29,190 nt of DNA from JAAFJT01 sp043744275 (GTDB taxonomy: Bacteria > Bacteroidota > Bacteroidia > Chitinophagales > Saprospiraceae). The notes beneath the pieces are model-generated. The model was not told where the DNA came from. It saw nothing but the letters and a program-made list of their open reading frames with translations, and searched no databases. Both the position numbers and the translations under genes were made by a program. Shown here one piece after another: positions 1-8,059 of the stretch. Within the stretch, counting starts at the first letter, position 1, and every line of letters starts with the position of its first letter. Location: positions 1 to 29,190 of the forward strand of contig JAYTUY010000060.1 in NCBI GenBank assembly GCA_043744275.1, read 5' to 3'.

Positions 1-32
1 CGAAACGGCTTTTTTAAGTAAACAAATGAATT

Positions 33-185
33 TTATGAAGGCTTACCTGATTTGTTTTCAGGTTTTGGTGCCGATGTATTGCCACTTTTGCTTTCTGATT
101 TATAGGTCGACACCTTTTTGTCAACACCTTTAGTTTTATCAGCAGGTGCTTTTTTGATGTTTTTAACGCCTTTGTCCTTGCTCAT
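33..185 (-). CDS. small lysine-rich basic protein (50 aa)
   Basis: A short frame of 50 codons begins MSKDKGVKNIKKAPADKTKG and ends SGKPS followed by TAA. Lysine makes up about a quarter of it, with Ser, Pro and Gly next, and it has no hydrophobic stretch, so it should be a soluble, very basic and probably disordered protein. It has no cysteine or recognisable domain. The composition suggests nucleic-acid or ribosome binding, but this is inference only. I have an impression that similar small KNIKKAP-type proteins occur in other Bacteroidota but cannot check it. It stands alone, with the terminator of the next gene just upstream. Function unknown. Confidence 0.6.
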   Translation of the reverse strand: MSKDKGVKNIKKAPADKTKGVDKKVSTYKSESKSGNTSAPKPENKSGKPS

Positions 186-309
186 TTTTTATTGATTTTG
201 AATTTCCACATATTATGGTACTTAGCTAACGTTTCTCTCTTTCATTATGTTTTAGAAAGAGTCATTTTATTTTGTCAACTTTTTATTACATGAATAAGGT
301 TTTCAAAAG

Positions 310-345
310 AATAGACCGCTTCAGTTTTCACTAAAGCGGTCTATT
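310..345 (-). terminator. hairpin terminator of the SdrD/ricin gene
   Basis: Perfect 12-bp stem (310-321 with 334-345, AATAGACCGCTT / AAGCGGTCTATT) and a 12-nt loop, lying 30 bp beyond the stop of the gene ending at 376. On the minus strand the stem is followed by a T-rich CTTTTG tail, so it is probably a weak intrinsic terminator. Confidence 0.6.
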
Positions 346-375
346 ATCTCAATATCAAAATATCTAATTTCTAAC

Positions 376-3300
376 TCAATGTGCAATAATTAATTGCTTG
401 GTATCATCGCGTTTACCTTTTGAGGTGACTCTGAGGAGATAACGCCCTGTAGCCAATTTTGAGACGTCTATACTGAGGGGGGTGTCACCGACTTTTTCCA
501 TATTTTGAAACAACATAATTTGCCCAAATGGATTGTAGAAATACACATTCACCTCATTGCCTTTGTATTTTGACAAATCAATGTCAACGGCATCTGATGC
601 TGGATTTGGATATATACGAACACCACTCATTTTATCAAAGGTAACTTTCTTTATTTCGGTATAAGCAAAAGTACCATCTGTATAAGCGACTTTGATGCGG
701 TAGAAGTTGTCCCCCTCAGTCGGTTGATTGTCGTAAGTGCCAAAATGCTGCAAATCATCTGTTTGTGAAGCAGCGTTAAGGGTTTCGATGTCTTCAAACT
801 GCCCTGTTGTATTGTTGATTTTTTGAACAGCGAAATAATCATTTTTGAAACCTGTATTATTTATCCATTCAATGCGAGTACGCAAAGGTTCAGCAGAAGC
901 ATCCATTGTCAAGACATTTTTGCTTGTTAAATAAGAAGTAGCAGTATTACAAATTACTTCTTCAATCCGCCATTTTTGAGAATTACTGCCATCGTATGTT
1001 CTGATTTCAACATTAGCCCCATCGCTGGTAGCATCATTTTCAATATCCAATACTTTTCCACTGGCACGGTGAGTAATTAAATAAGTGCCATCAGTATTGC
1101 AATCAATTTTCCAATCTTTAAAACCGCCTGTATAATAGTCATACAAATAGCAGTTTGAGCCACTCGTTGTGTAATGATTTGCTAATACTCGACCACTGTT
1201 GCGGAATAAAATCTTAAAATAACCTGAACCGAGAGCATACAAACGGATTTGTTGATTCACGCCCCCATGATAGGGCCATTGAATAATAGGTGTATTAAGA
1301 CCAGTTCCACCACCATTCACATCCAATGTTTTACCCGAACCTACATTCACAATCCGATAGCATTTTGTAGAACTGAAATTGGTATTACAAACAGATGCAG
1401 TGCTTTTAATAACGATATTAAAACTACAAGTACTATAATTGCCTTTTGCATCTGTTGCTTTAAAATCAATAGGATATGTACCAATTGGGAAACAAGATCC
1501 ACTGGCTGCGCCTGATGTACGAGTAATAGTGGGAGCAGCGCAATTATCTGTTGCAGTCGGATTTGGATAAGAAATAGTCCAACAAGTGCCTGTCATACCT
1601 GTTACATCTTTAGTGATAGGAGCGGGGCAAGTGATGGTTGGTTTAGTCACATCAGTGGCACATGGATTAGAGCATTCCACTTCAACAGCTTGCCATTTTT
1701 GACAATCTTTCGCTCCATAAGTTGCTAAGACTGCTTCTTTACCCGATGTAGTTGTGCCCGAGCCTAAATCTATCACGTTATTAGGGCAACACAATGGAAT
1801 GAGTTTGAAATATCCATTTTCTACACATTCTAATTTAAATTGCTGAGATGTACTACCTGAATAAGAATTAAGCGTCAAGTTATTACCAAGTGAACATGAG
1901 CCATTTTCTAAAGTGAGGGCTTTACCTGATTTTTGTTCAATGATTTTATAAGCTCCGTTTGTCAATTTTTCAAACTTAAAGATTTGAGTTTGCTCATAAT
2001 TGACAAATACACTTTGAATACACGTTGTTTTGCTTAAAAAAAGAAAAGTTTGAGTATAAGAAGTTAAGCTATTCGGATTATTTTTAGTTGTCAATCGAAA
2101 GCATTTAGTTACATCAATATTAAAAGAGCAAGCGGGTGGGAGAGGAGCTTTATAATATCCTTTATCAGCATCTAAAAACTTCTGATTAGCTGCCAATACC
2201 ACATTAATTAATCCTAAAACTCTCTGAGGTTTTCCATCCACAGTAGCTTCTGGAAACTTGACATTATAAGTGCCAGCTGCTAAGTTTTGGAACAAATATT
2301 TACCATTGGCATCTACAAGTTGGGTAGCCAATGTAACAAAATTAGCATCGCATAAAGTAATGGTCAAACCCGTAGCAGGTATATCTCCTGCATCGAAAAT
2401 ACCATTATTGTTATTATCGCAATATGCCAAATCGCCTATGCAGGCTGTTGGCAAAATGGATGCCTTATAATATCCTTTATCAGCGTTCAATACTTTTTGA
2501 GCATCAGATAATACAATATTTTTAACACCGACTATAACCTGAGGTTTGCCATCTGGTGTAGTATCAGGAAACTTAATATTATAAGTACCTGCTGCCAAAT
2601 TGAGAAACTGATATTTGCCATTGGCATCGACTGATTGAGTAGCGATTGTAACTAAATTAGCATCGCACAGCGTAATCAACATGCCTGTAGCGGGGGCATC
2701 GCCTGCATCGAAACCGGCGTTACTATTATTGTCATTATATGTCAAACCCCCGATGCAACCTGAGGCAACAGGCGGTGCTTTATAATAACCTTTATCTGCA
2801 TCCAAAAACTTTTGAGCATCAGCCAACACCACAGTTATAAGCCCTAAAACACGTTGAGGCTTACCATCTGGAGTAATTTCTGGGAATTTGACATTATAAG
2901 TGCCAGCCGCTAAATTTTGGAACAAATATTTACCATTAGCATCCACCGCTTGAGTAGCCAGCGTGACAAAGTTGACATCGCATAAAGTGACTGTTAAACC
3001 AGTTGCAGGTATATCACCAGCATCGAACACACCATTATTGTTGTTATCACAGTAAGTTAAGTCGCCGATACAAGCTGTTGGAATAGTCGTTACAGGTGCT
3101 TTGTAATACCCTTTATCTGCATCTAAAAACGCTTGACCATCAGCCAATACAACTGTGATAAGCCCTAAATTGACTTGCGGCTTTCCGTCAATAGTCGATT
3201 CTGGAAACTTGACATTGTAAGTGCCTGCTGCTAAGTTTTGAAATAAAAATTTGCCGTTCGCATCCACTGCTTGAGTAGCCAGCGTAACAAAATTCACATC

Positions 3301-3489
3301 GCATAGCGTGACGGTTAAACCTGTAGCAGCTATATCGCCAGCGTCGAATGTGCCATTGTTGTTGTTGTCGCAATAGGTTAAATCACCGATACTGCCAGTC
3401 GAAGTTTGAGCGAATAACTGAGGGGTCGCTAACAGAAGCAGACACGTTGAAAGAGTTAATAGTCTGAATAAGACGTACACTTTTTTCAT
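376..3489 (-). CDS. large T9SS-secreted protein with SdrD-B-like, ricin and HYR domains
   Basis: 1037 aa. Residues 1-28 are a signal peptide (hydrophobic core, ...LFAQ end). Four near-identical repeats of about 105 aa follow from residue 34 to about 450, each with the core GDLTYCDNNNNGxFDAGD, then LCD, DANGKYLFQNLAAGTYNVKF and DADKGYYKA; these resemble the SdrD B-type Ca-binding fold with its Asp/Asn loop. Then come a ricin-type beta-trefoil (about 460-600), an HYR-like domain (about 610-695, TCPAP...TATDNC...), a second ricin-type trefoil (about 705-845, GKVLDIEN and QKWRIEEV) and a type A sorting domain (957-1037, VRIYPNPASD...GRYLLRV). Family knowledge says such proteins are exported by the type IX system, the C-terminus is removed, and they are anchored or released; carbohydrate binding is likely from the trefoils. 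It is monocistronic between two hairpins. TACTGAGGGG lies inside at 471, with one-mismatch copies at 712 and 3416. Confidence 0.9.
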   Translation of the reverse strand: MKKVYVLFRLLTLSTCLLLLATPQLFAQTSTGSIGDLTYCDNNNNGTFDAGDIAATGLTVTLCDVNFVTLATQAVDANGKFLFQNLAAGTYNVKFPESTIDGKPQVNLGLITVVLADGQAFLDADKGYYKAPVTTIPTACIGDLTYCDNNNNGVFDAGDIPATGLTVTLCDVNFVTLATQAVDANGKYLFQNLAAGTYNVKFPEITPDGKPQRVLGLITVVLADAQKFLDADKGYYKAPPVASGCIGGLTYNDNNSNAGFDAGDAPATGMLITLCDANLVTIATQSVDANGKYQFLNLAAGTYNIKFPDTTPDGKPQVIVGVKNIVLSDAQKVLNADKGYYKASILPTACIGDLAYCDNNNNGIFDAGDIPATGLTITLCDANFVTLATQLVDANGKYLFQNLAAGTYNVKFPEATVDGKPQRVLGLINVVLAANQKFLDADKGYYKAPLPPACSFNIDVTKCFRLTTKNNPNSLTSYTQTFLFLSKTTCIQSVFVNYEQTQIFKFEKLTNGAYKIIEQKSGKALTLENGSCSLGNNLTLNSYSGSTSQQFKLECVENGYFKLIPLCCPNNVIDLGSGTTTSGKEAVLATYGAKDCQKWQAVEVECSNPCATDVTKPTITCPAPITKDVTGMTGTCWTISYPNPTATDNCAAPTITRTSGAASGSCFPIGTYPIDFKATDAKGNYSTCSFNIVIKSTASVCNTNFSSTKCYRIVNVGSGKTLDVNGGGTGLNTPIIQWPYHGGVNQQIRLYALGSGYFKILFRNSGRVLANHYTTSGSNCYLYDYYTGGFKDWKIDCNTDGTYLITHRASGKVLDIENDATSDGANVEIRTYDGSNSQKWRIEEVICNTATSYLTSKNVLTMDASAEPLRTRIEWINNTGFKNDYFAVQKINNTTGQFEDIETLNAASQTDDLQHFGTYDNQPTEGDNFYRIKVAYTDGTFAYTEIKKVTFDKMSGVRIYPNPASDAVDIDLSKYKGNEVNVYFYNPFGQIMLFQNMEKVGDTPLSIDVSKLATGRYLLRVTSKGKRDDTKQLIIAH
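471..480 (+). repeat. TACTGAGGGG copy
   Basis: Exact motif, preceded by A and followed by G, in the SdrD/ricin gene. The reverse frame gives PLS. Confidence 0.9.
2140..3400 (-). repeat. four tandem gene-internal repeats of about 0.32 kb
   Basis: The DNA coding the four SdrD-B-like domains repeats about every 315-320 bp. Copies 1, 2 and 4 are most alike and copy 3 (about 2450-2760) is the most diverged (GGLTYNDNNSNAGFDAGD). Such repeats can change number by slippage or recombination. Confidence 0.8.
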
Positions 3490-3681
3490 TGTAAGTAGTT
3501 TTTTTAGTTAAAGATTTTAAAATTCAATTTGATGATCGGTATTTTAAAATAGTTAACTTTATAAAACTCTTAAAATGAGTACTCAAAGGAAATGAGCACA
3601 ATGAGGTCTTTAAGTTGTAGAAAAAAATCGTTTTAAGCTATATTATTATGGCAAAATTAATCAAAAACTAATCGTTTGAAC

Positions 3682-3691
3682 CCCCTCAGTA
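3682..3691 (-). repeat. TACTGAGGGG copy
   Basis: Exact motif, intergenic, upstream of the SdrD/ricin gene; flanks A...G. Confidence 0.9.
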
Positions 3692-3771
3692 TTTTTGTTA
3701 AATTTATTAAATTATATACGATAACTTGAAAAGACTTATAACTTTATCATTAATATTAATGTTTGGCAAAT

Positions 3772-3817
3772 GAAAAAAAATACCAGTTTTCTAAACAAGA
3801 GGTTTAAAAAACTGGTA
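3772..3817 (-). terminator. intrinsic terminator
   Basis: Stem of 16 bp with one mismatch (3781-3796 with 3802-3817, TACCAGTTTT...AAAACTGGTA) and a 5-nt loop. Read on the minus strand it is followed directly by eight T (3773-3780 are A on the plus strand). It would end transcripts coming from the CHRD gene, although it is about 250 bp beyond that stop. Confidence 0.7.
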
Positions 3818-4068
3818 CTGAATAAATTTAATATTTAGTTGATTGATTTTAAATGAATTGAAAATATTGATTTTATTTAAACTCAATAAATTTTATATAA
3901 ATCAGTATTATGTATTTTTTTCTCAGTTGTTCAACTCATTTTAATAAGTGATTTAATATTTCTTTAATTTATCTTAATAAAAATATTAAAAACTCTGTTT
4001 AAAAGGTAGTTGAGAATTGAGAATTAGGAATTTAAAATTACAAATTTGAGTTTTACTGAATAAATAAA

Positions 4069-5013
4069 TCACTTCATTTTTACCACTTGCTGTACCTGTT
4101 TACCAGTAGGCGTATCTACTGAAAAGAAATACAATCCATCGGGCAAATTAGCAATATCCATATTTTCAGAACAAACATGTTGAGATGTTTTCATTACTTG
4201 ACCATATTGATTGGTGATCACTAAATTGCTACAAATGCCTGTCAATTTTAAATTCAATGAACCATCTTTTGTTGGATTTGGATAGATATTGAATTTGTTT
4301 TTAGGCGCAACAGCATTTAAAGAAATAACCCATGAAAACGCATGAGACCCATCTTTATCAACCATTTTCAAGCGATAATAAGTAGCTACAGCATTGTGTG
4401 CAGCATCTTTGAACGAATAATACTGAGGGGTCGTTGAATTGCCCGATGCTTGAACAGTGCCGACCGTTTCAAATTTGATAGCATCAATACTCTTTTGAAT
4501 TTCAAACATTTGAACATTGCGTTCTGATTGAGTCTTCCAAGTCAATTCAGGGCTGTGCTGCTCTTGACTGATTTTAAAAGCAGACAATTCAACAGGCAAA
4601 ACGGCTGACATGACTTGCCCTCTGATTTCACCACCGCCATTTGTAGAAGTATGGATATTGATGTACCAAAGACCATTTAATACGCCTGGTTCATCAGACT
4701 CGGGTACAGTAACTGTAGCTGAAATTGGACTTGCCCCTGTTGTGATACCCATTTTGACGCCTGCATTAACCCCAGCTGCTGCATCACCATGGAAATGCAT
4801 GGCAGAAATAGAGCCTTGCAAGTTTGTATAAGTGATGGTGTAGGAAAGTTGATTCGTAAAGTCGTCGTAAGTGCCACTCATTGAGCCTGTTGCAGGTGAG
4901 GCAGTTCCAGCTTGTGCACCATCGAGGGTTGATGATAGATTGTAAGTAGTAGCAGATGCTGAAAAAGTAAAACACAAAGCTAAAAGAACATTAAATAAGT
5001 AAATTTTTTTCAT
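4069..5013 (-). CDS. CHRD domain protein with T9SS type A sorting domain
   Basis: 314 aa. A signal peptide (MKKIYLFNVLLALCFTFSASA) is followed by a CHRD domain (about 22-135). The family-typical signatures are AMHFHGDAAAG and WYINIHTSTNGGGEIRGQV. CHRD domains were first seen in chordin and are common in secreted bacterial proteins; their ligand in bacteria is not established. A linker with LPVELSAFKISQ...LTWKTQSERN and an Ig-like segment precede the C-terminal sorting domain (241-314, FNIYPNPTKDG...LPDGLYFFSV), so export by the type IX system is predicted. The gene is monocistronic and followed by a terminator at 3772-3817. One TACTGAGGGG copy falls in the frame giving TPQY at 4421. Confidence 0.9.
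   Translation of the reverse strand: MKKIYLFNVLLALCFTFSASATTYNLSSTLDGAQAGTASPATGSMSGTYDDFTNQLSYTITYTNLQGSISAMHFHGDAAAGVNAGVKMGITTGASPISATVTVPESDEPGVLNGLWYINIHTSTNGGGEIRGQVMSAVLPVELSAFKISQEQHSPELTWKTQSERNVQMFEIQKSIDAIKFETVGTVQASGNSTTPQYYSFKDAAHNAVATYYRLKMVDKDGSHAFSWVISLNAVAPKNKFNIYPNPTKDGSLNLKLTGICSNLVITNQYGQVMKTSQHVCSENMDIANLPDGLYFFSVDTPTGKQVQQVVKMK
4421..4430 (+). repeat. TACTGAGGGG copy
   Basis: Exact motif in the CHRD gene, read in reverse as TTPQYY; flanks A...T. Confidence 0.9.
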
Positions 5014-5324
5014 GCGTAATAAACGATTATTGAGTAAAAAAATAGAATTATCATCGTGACCTACGAAGTTTTTATAGTGACGGTTTTTTTATATTAAAAA
5101 ATATAGAAATTGTAACTGAAAAAATGCCTTTTTACTGAGGGGGTACTTAAGAAAGATAAATCCCGACTTTTAGGTCATTTGAATCTGTGATTATTTTGCA
5201 ATTCATTTTTTTTTACCCTTTTATCCAAAAAATATTCGATAATTAAAAAAAAATGAAATGAAATAGTATTTTTAAACATTCAATGAGAATCGAGTTTTTA
5301 ACCATTCATAAAAATTTAAAAAAA
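5014..5324. other. divergent intergenic region
   Basis: About 310 bp between the minus-strand CHRD gene and the plus-strand TIM-barrel gene. It is AT-rich, carries a motif copy at 5133-5142, and must contain both promoters, but I could not fix either with confidence. TATTTTG at about 5190-5200 is one base short of the TAnnTTTG consensus. Confidence 0.5.
5133..5142 (+). repeat. TACTGAGGGG copy
   Basis: Exact motif in the divergent intergenic region; flanks T...G. Confidence 0.9.
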
Positions 5325-6257
5325 ATGAAAAATTATATGACTACACGTCGTGATTTTATTCGCCAAAGCAGCCTGTTGATGGGCAGTTCTTTATTGATGC
5401 CTTCTGCAATGCCTTCCATGTTATCCGCTTTGAAAAAAAAGCACCACATTGGTTTGCAATTGTATTCTGTTCGCGATGAAATGAAAGCAAGACCAAAGGA
5501 AACGCTTGAAAAACTGGCAGCAATGGGCTATAAAGAATTGGAACATGCCGCTTATATTTATCCTGAAGCTTACACCAAACGAGTCATTTATGGTTATTCA
5601 GCAAAGGAATTTAGAAAAATAATAGACGATTTGGGCATGACCATGCCAACAAGCCACGTTGTATTTGGTATGCAACATTGGGACGCTGAGAAAAACGATA
5701 TGAAAGACGTATGGAAATATGTCATCGAAGACGCCAATATTTTAGGTCAGAAATACCTCATTAGTCCATCTTTCAATGCGGATAAAACGAAATTGGATGA
5801 AGTGAAAAAAGGTATTGAAATTTATAATAAAGTAGGCGTTATTACAGACAAAGCAGGTCTCCGCTTTGGTTTTCACAATCACCACCAAGAGTTTGAGCAA
5901 AAATTTGATGGCGAATATTTATATGATATTATGCTCAAAGGTTTTGATTTGAAATATATTTGCCAACAATTAGATGTAGGCAATATGACCACCGCACATG
6001 TTGACCCGATGCGCTGGTTGAAAATGTTCCCTAAGCATTTTGAATTGATGCACGTCAAAGATTATCATAAAACCAAAGAAGAAAGCACGACTTTAGGCGA
6101 TGGAAAATTAGATATGAAAGGCATACTTGAATATGCTCGAAAAAATACCAAAATCAAATATTGGGTACTTGAGCAAGAGTCTTATGGTGATAAAACGCCG
6201 TTTGAGTGTGTTCAAATTGATTTAGATAGATTTAAAAATGTGTATAAATTCGGATAA
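5325..6257 (+). CDS. Tat-exported sugar phosphate isomerase/epimerase-like TIM-barrel protein
   Basis: I prefer the ATG at 5325 (310 aa); an upstream ATG at 5283 adds 14 residues and one at 5337 removes four. The N-terminus has a twin-arginine signal, TRRDFIRQSSLLMGSSLLMPSA, so it is probably folded before export to the periplasm. The rest matches the xylose isomerase-like TIM-barrel family (AP endonuclease 2 fold): start HIGLQLYSVRDEM, then FGFHNHHQEF, CQQLDVGNMTTA, HVKDYH and a Glu-rich C-terminal strand (VLEQESYG). The His, Asp and Glu residues there fit the family metal site. Substrate unknown; relatives are annotated as sugar isomerases or epimerases. It ends 11 bp before the redox gene at 6269 but is functionally unrelated on its face. 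Confidence 0.85.
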   Translation: MKNYMTTRRDFIRQSSLLMGSSLLMPSAMPSMLSALKKKHHIGLQLYSVRDEMKARPKETLEKLAAMGYKELEHAAYIYPEAYTKRVIYGYSAKEFRKIIDDLGMTMPTSHVVFGMQHWDAEKNDMKDVWKYVIEDANILGQKYLISPSFNADKTKLDEVKKGIEIYNKVGVITDKAGLRFGFHNHHQEFEQKFDGEYLYDIMLKGFDLKYICQQLDVGNMTTAHVDPMRWLKMFPKHFELMHVKDYHKTKEESTTLGDGKLDMKGILEYARKNTKIKYWVLEQESYGDKTPFECVQIDLDRFKNVYKFG

Positions 6258-6268
6258 ATTGAAATTAA

Positions 6269-8059
6269 ATGAAACCTACGAACATACAAGACCCTGAATA
6301 CTTCCATAAAGTTGTGGATTGTCAGTACGCTTGTCCTGCTCATACGCCTGTGCCTGAGTACATTCGGCTCATTGCTGCCGAACGCTACACAGAAGCCTAC
6401 ATGGTGAATTGGGTATCCAATGTTTTCCCTGGCGTACTCGGTCGCACGTGCGATAGACCCTGTGAACCTGCTTGCCGACGGGGTCGAGTTGAAGAAGAGC
6501 CTGTGGCTATCTGCCGACTCAAACGAGTCGCTGCCGATAACAAGGGCGATTTGACGAATCACATTCCCAAAGGTCCGTTTCCTTCAAATGGTAAAAAAAT
6601 AGCCCTCATTGGTGGTGGACCTGCTTCATTAACTGTGGCGAGAGATTTAGCTCCACTCGGTTATGAAATACATCTTTTTGATGAACAAATAAAAGGTGGC
6701 GGAATGATGCGAAGTCAAATTCCAGCGTTTCGTTTGCCCGAAAGTGTTTTAAATGAGGAAGTGAATTTCATACTCGATATGGGTATTCACACCCATTTCA
6801 AAAAATACGTTTCAAGCCTCAGTGAAGTGTTGGATAATGAATATGATGCTGTATTTATTGGCACTGGAGCACCTCGTGGTCGGGATTTACCCGATTTGCA
6901 AGGTAGAAAAGAAGGAGCAGCCAATATCCACATCGGTATTGAATGGCTTGCCAGCGTTGCTTTTGAGCACACGAGTAAAATAGGTAAAAAAGTAATTGTC
7001 TTAGGTGGAGGAAATACAGCGATGGATTGTTGTAGAACATCGCGCCGTTTGGGAGGGGAAGAAGTAAAGGTTTTAGTTCGCAGCCCTTTCAAAGAAATGA
7101 AGGCTTCGCCGTGGGAAAAGGAGGACGCTATGCACGAGGACATTCCCATCTTGGAAAATCATGTGCCGAAAAGTTTTGAAGTGAAAGAAGGTAAATTAAT
7201 AGGGATGATGTTTGAAAAAGTACATGCAGTGTATGATGAAAAAGGCAAACGCTCTTTAAAACCGACAGGCGAACCGCTTGTTTTCATTGAAGCCGACGAT
7301 GTACTCATTGCCATTGGTCAAGAGAATACATTCCCGTGGATTGAAAGAGGATTGGGTTTAGAATTTGATAAATGGGAAATGCCAGTTGTCAATGAAACAA
7401 CGTTTCAGTCCACACTGCCCAATGTTTTCTTTGGTGGTGATTCAGCATTTGGTCCTAAAAACGTGATAACCGCCGTAGCTCATGGACATCAAGCGGCTGT
7501 CTCCATTGATTTGTTTTGCAATGGTACAGATGTGATGGAAAGATTGGATCCGATGACCAATTTAGTGAGTCAGAAGATGGGGATTCATGAATGGAGTTAT
7601 GATAGTGGCATTGCGGACGATTTAAGATTTGTTGTGCCTCAAGCCGATAAAAAAATGACTTTGGCTGATCGTAAGAAGGAAGTTGAACTCGGTTTTGATA
7701 TTAAAATAGCTTTTAAAGAAGCTCAACGCTGCTTGAATTGCGATGTCCAAACGGTATTCAATACCAGCCGTTGCATTGAGTGCGATGCGTGCATGGATGT
7801 CTGCCCAACGGCGTGTATAAGTTTCGTCAACAACGAGGAAGACGAGTCAATACTGAGGGGTACGTTAAAAGTGCCCGCTTTGAATATGACTCAAGACTTG
7901 TATGTGTCCGATATTCTCCCAACAAAAAGAGTGATGATAAAAGATGAAGACGTTTGTCTTCATTGCGGGTTGTGTGCTGAAAGATGCCCGACCGCCGCTT
8001 GGGATATGCAAAAATATATGTATAACGTTTCAAAAGCTGGTACTTCATGTTGCGTGTAG
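6269..8059 (+). CDS. FAD-dependent NAD(P)H oxidoreductase with 4Fe-4S clusters (GltD/NfnB-like)
   Basis: 596 aa. The N-terminal Fer4_20-type domain has the Cys pattern CQYACPAHTPVPEYI ... CDRPCEPACRRG (residues 18 to about 72). Then come an FAD Rossmann motif IALIGGGPAS (about 111) and an NAD(P)H motif VIVLGGGNTAMDCCRTSRRLG (about 241), as in the glutamate synthase small subunit and dihydropyrimidine dehydrogenase. GGDSAFGPKNVITAVAHGHQAA is the second FAD contact. The C-terminus has two ferredoxin motifs, CIECDACMDVCPTAC (about 502) and CLHCGLCAERCPTA (about 563). It overlaps the alpha subunit gene by 13 bp, so translation is coupled. Inference: it links NAD(P)H to the ferredoxin-type electrons of the neighbouring 2-oxoacid oxidoreductase and may supply the missing delta (ferredoxin) subunit. 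A motif copy at 7851 is read as LRG. Confidence 0.9.
   Translation: MKPTNIQDPEYFHKVVDCQYACPAHTPVPEYIRLIAAERYTEAYMVNWVSNVFPGVLGRTCDRPCEPACRRGRVEEEPVAICRLKRVAADNKGDLTNHIPKGPFPSNGKKIALIGGGPASLTVARDLAPLGYEIHLFDEQIKGGGMMRSQIPAFRLPESVLNEEVNFILDMGIHTHFKKYVSSLSEVLDNEYDAVFIGTGAPRGRDLPDLQGRKEGAANIHIGIEWLASVAFEHTSKIGKKVIVLGGGNTAMDCCRTSRRLGGEEVKVLVRSPFKEMKASPWEKEDAMHEDIPILENHVPKSFEVKEGKLIGMMFEKVHAVYDEKGKRSLKPTGEPLVFIEADDVLIAIGQENTFPWIERGLGLEFDKWEMPVVNETTFQSTLPNVFFGGDSAFGPKNVITAVAHGHQAAVSIDLFCNGTDVMERLDPMTNLVSQKMGIHEWSYDSGIADDLRFVVPQADKKMTLADRKKEVELGFDIKIAFKEAQRCLNCDVQTVFNTSRCIECDACMDVCPTACISFVNNEEDESILRGTLKVPALNMTQDLYVSDILPTKRVMIKDEDVCLHCGLCAERCPTAAWDMQKYMYNVSKAGTSCCV
7851..7860 (+). repeat. TACTGAGGGG copy
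   Basis: Exact motif in the FAD/4Fe-4S oxidoreductase gene, read as ILRG; flanks A...T. Confidence 0.9.

Larger units (their letters stand above)
3490..4068. other. AT-rich intergenic region
   Basis: Gap of 579 bp without a credible coding frame. It contains the upstream region of the SdrD/ricin gene (with a possible -7 box CAAAATTA at 3652-3659 read on the minus strand, but no good -33 box), a motif copy at 3682 and a terminator hairpin at 3772-3817. The piece 3818-4068 is very AT-rich, and near 4010-4040 has a short run of the GAATTGAGAATT type that recurs at 10070-10125. Confidence 0.6.
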
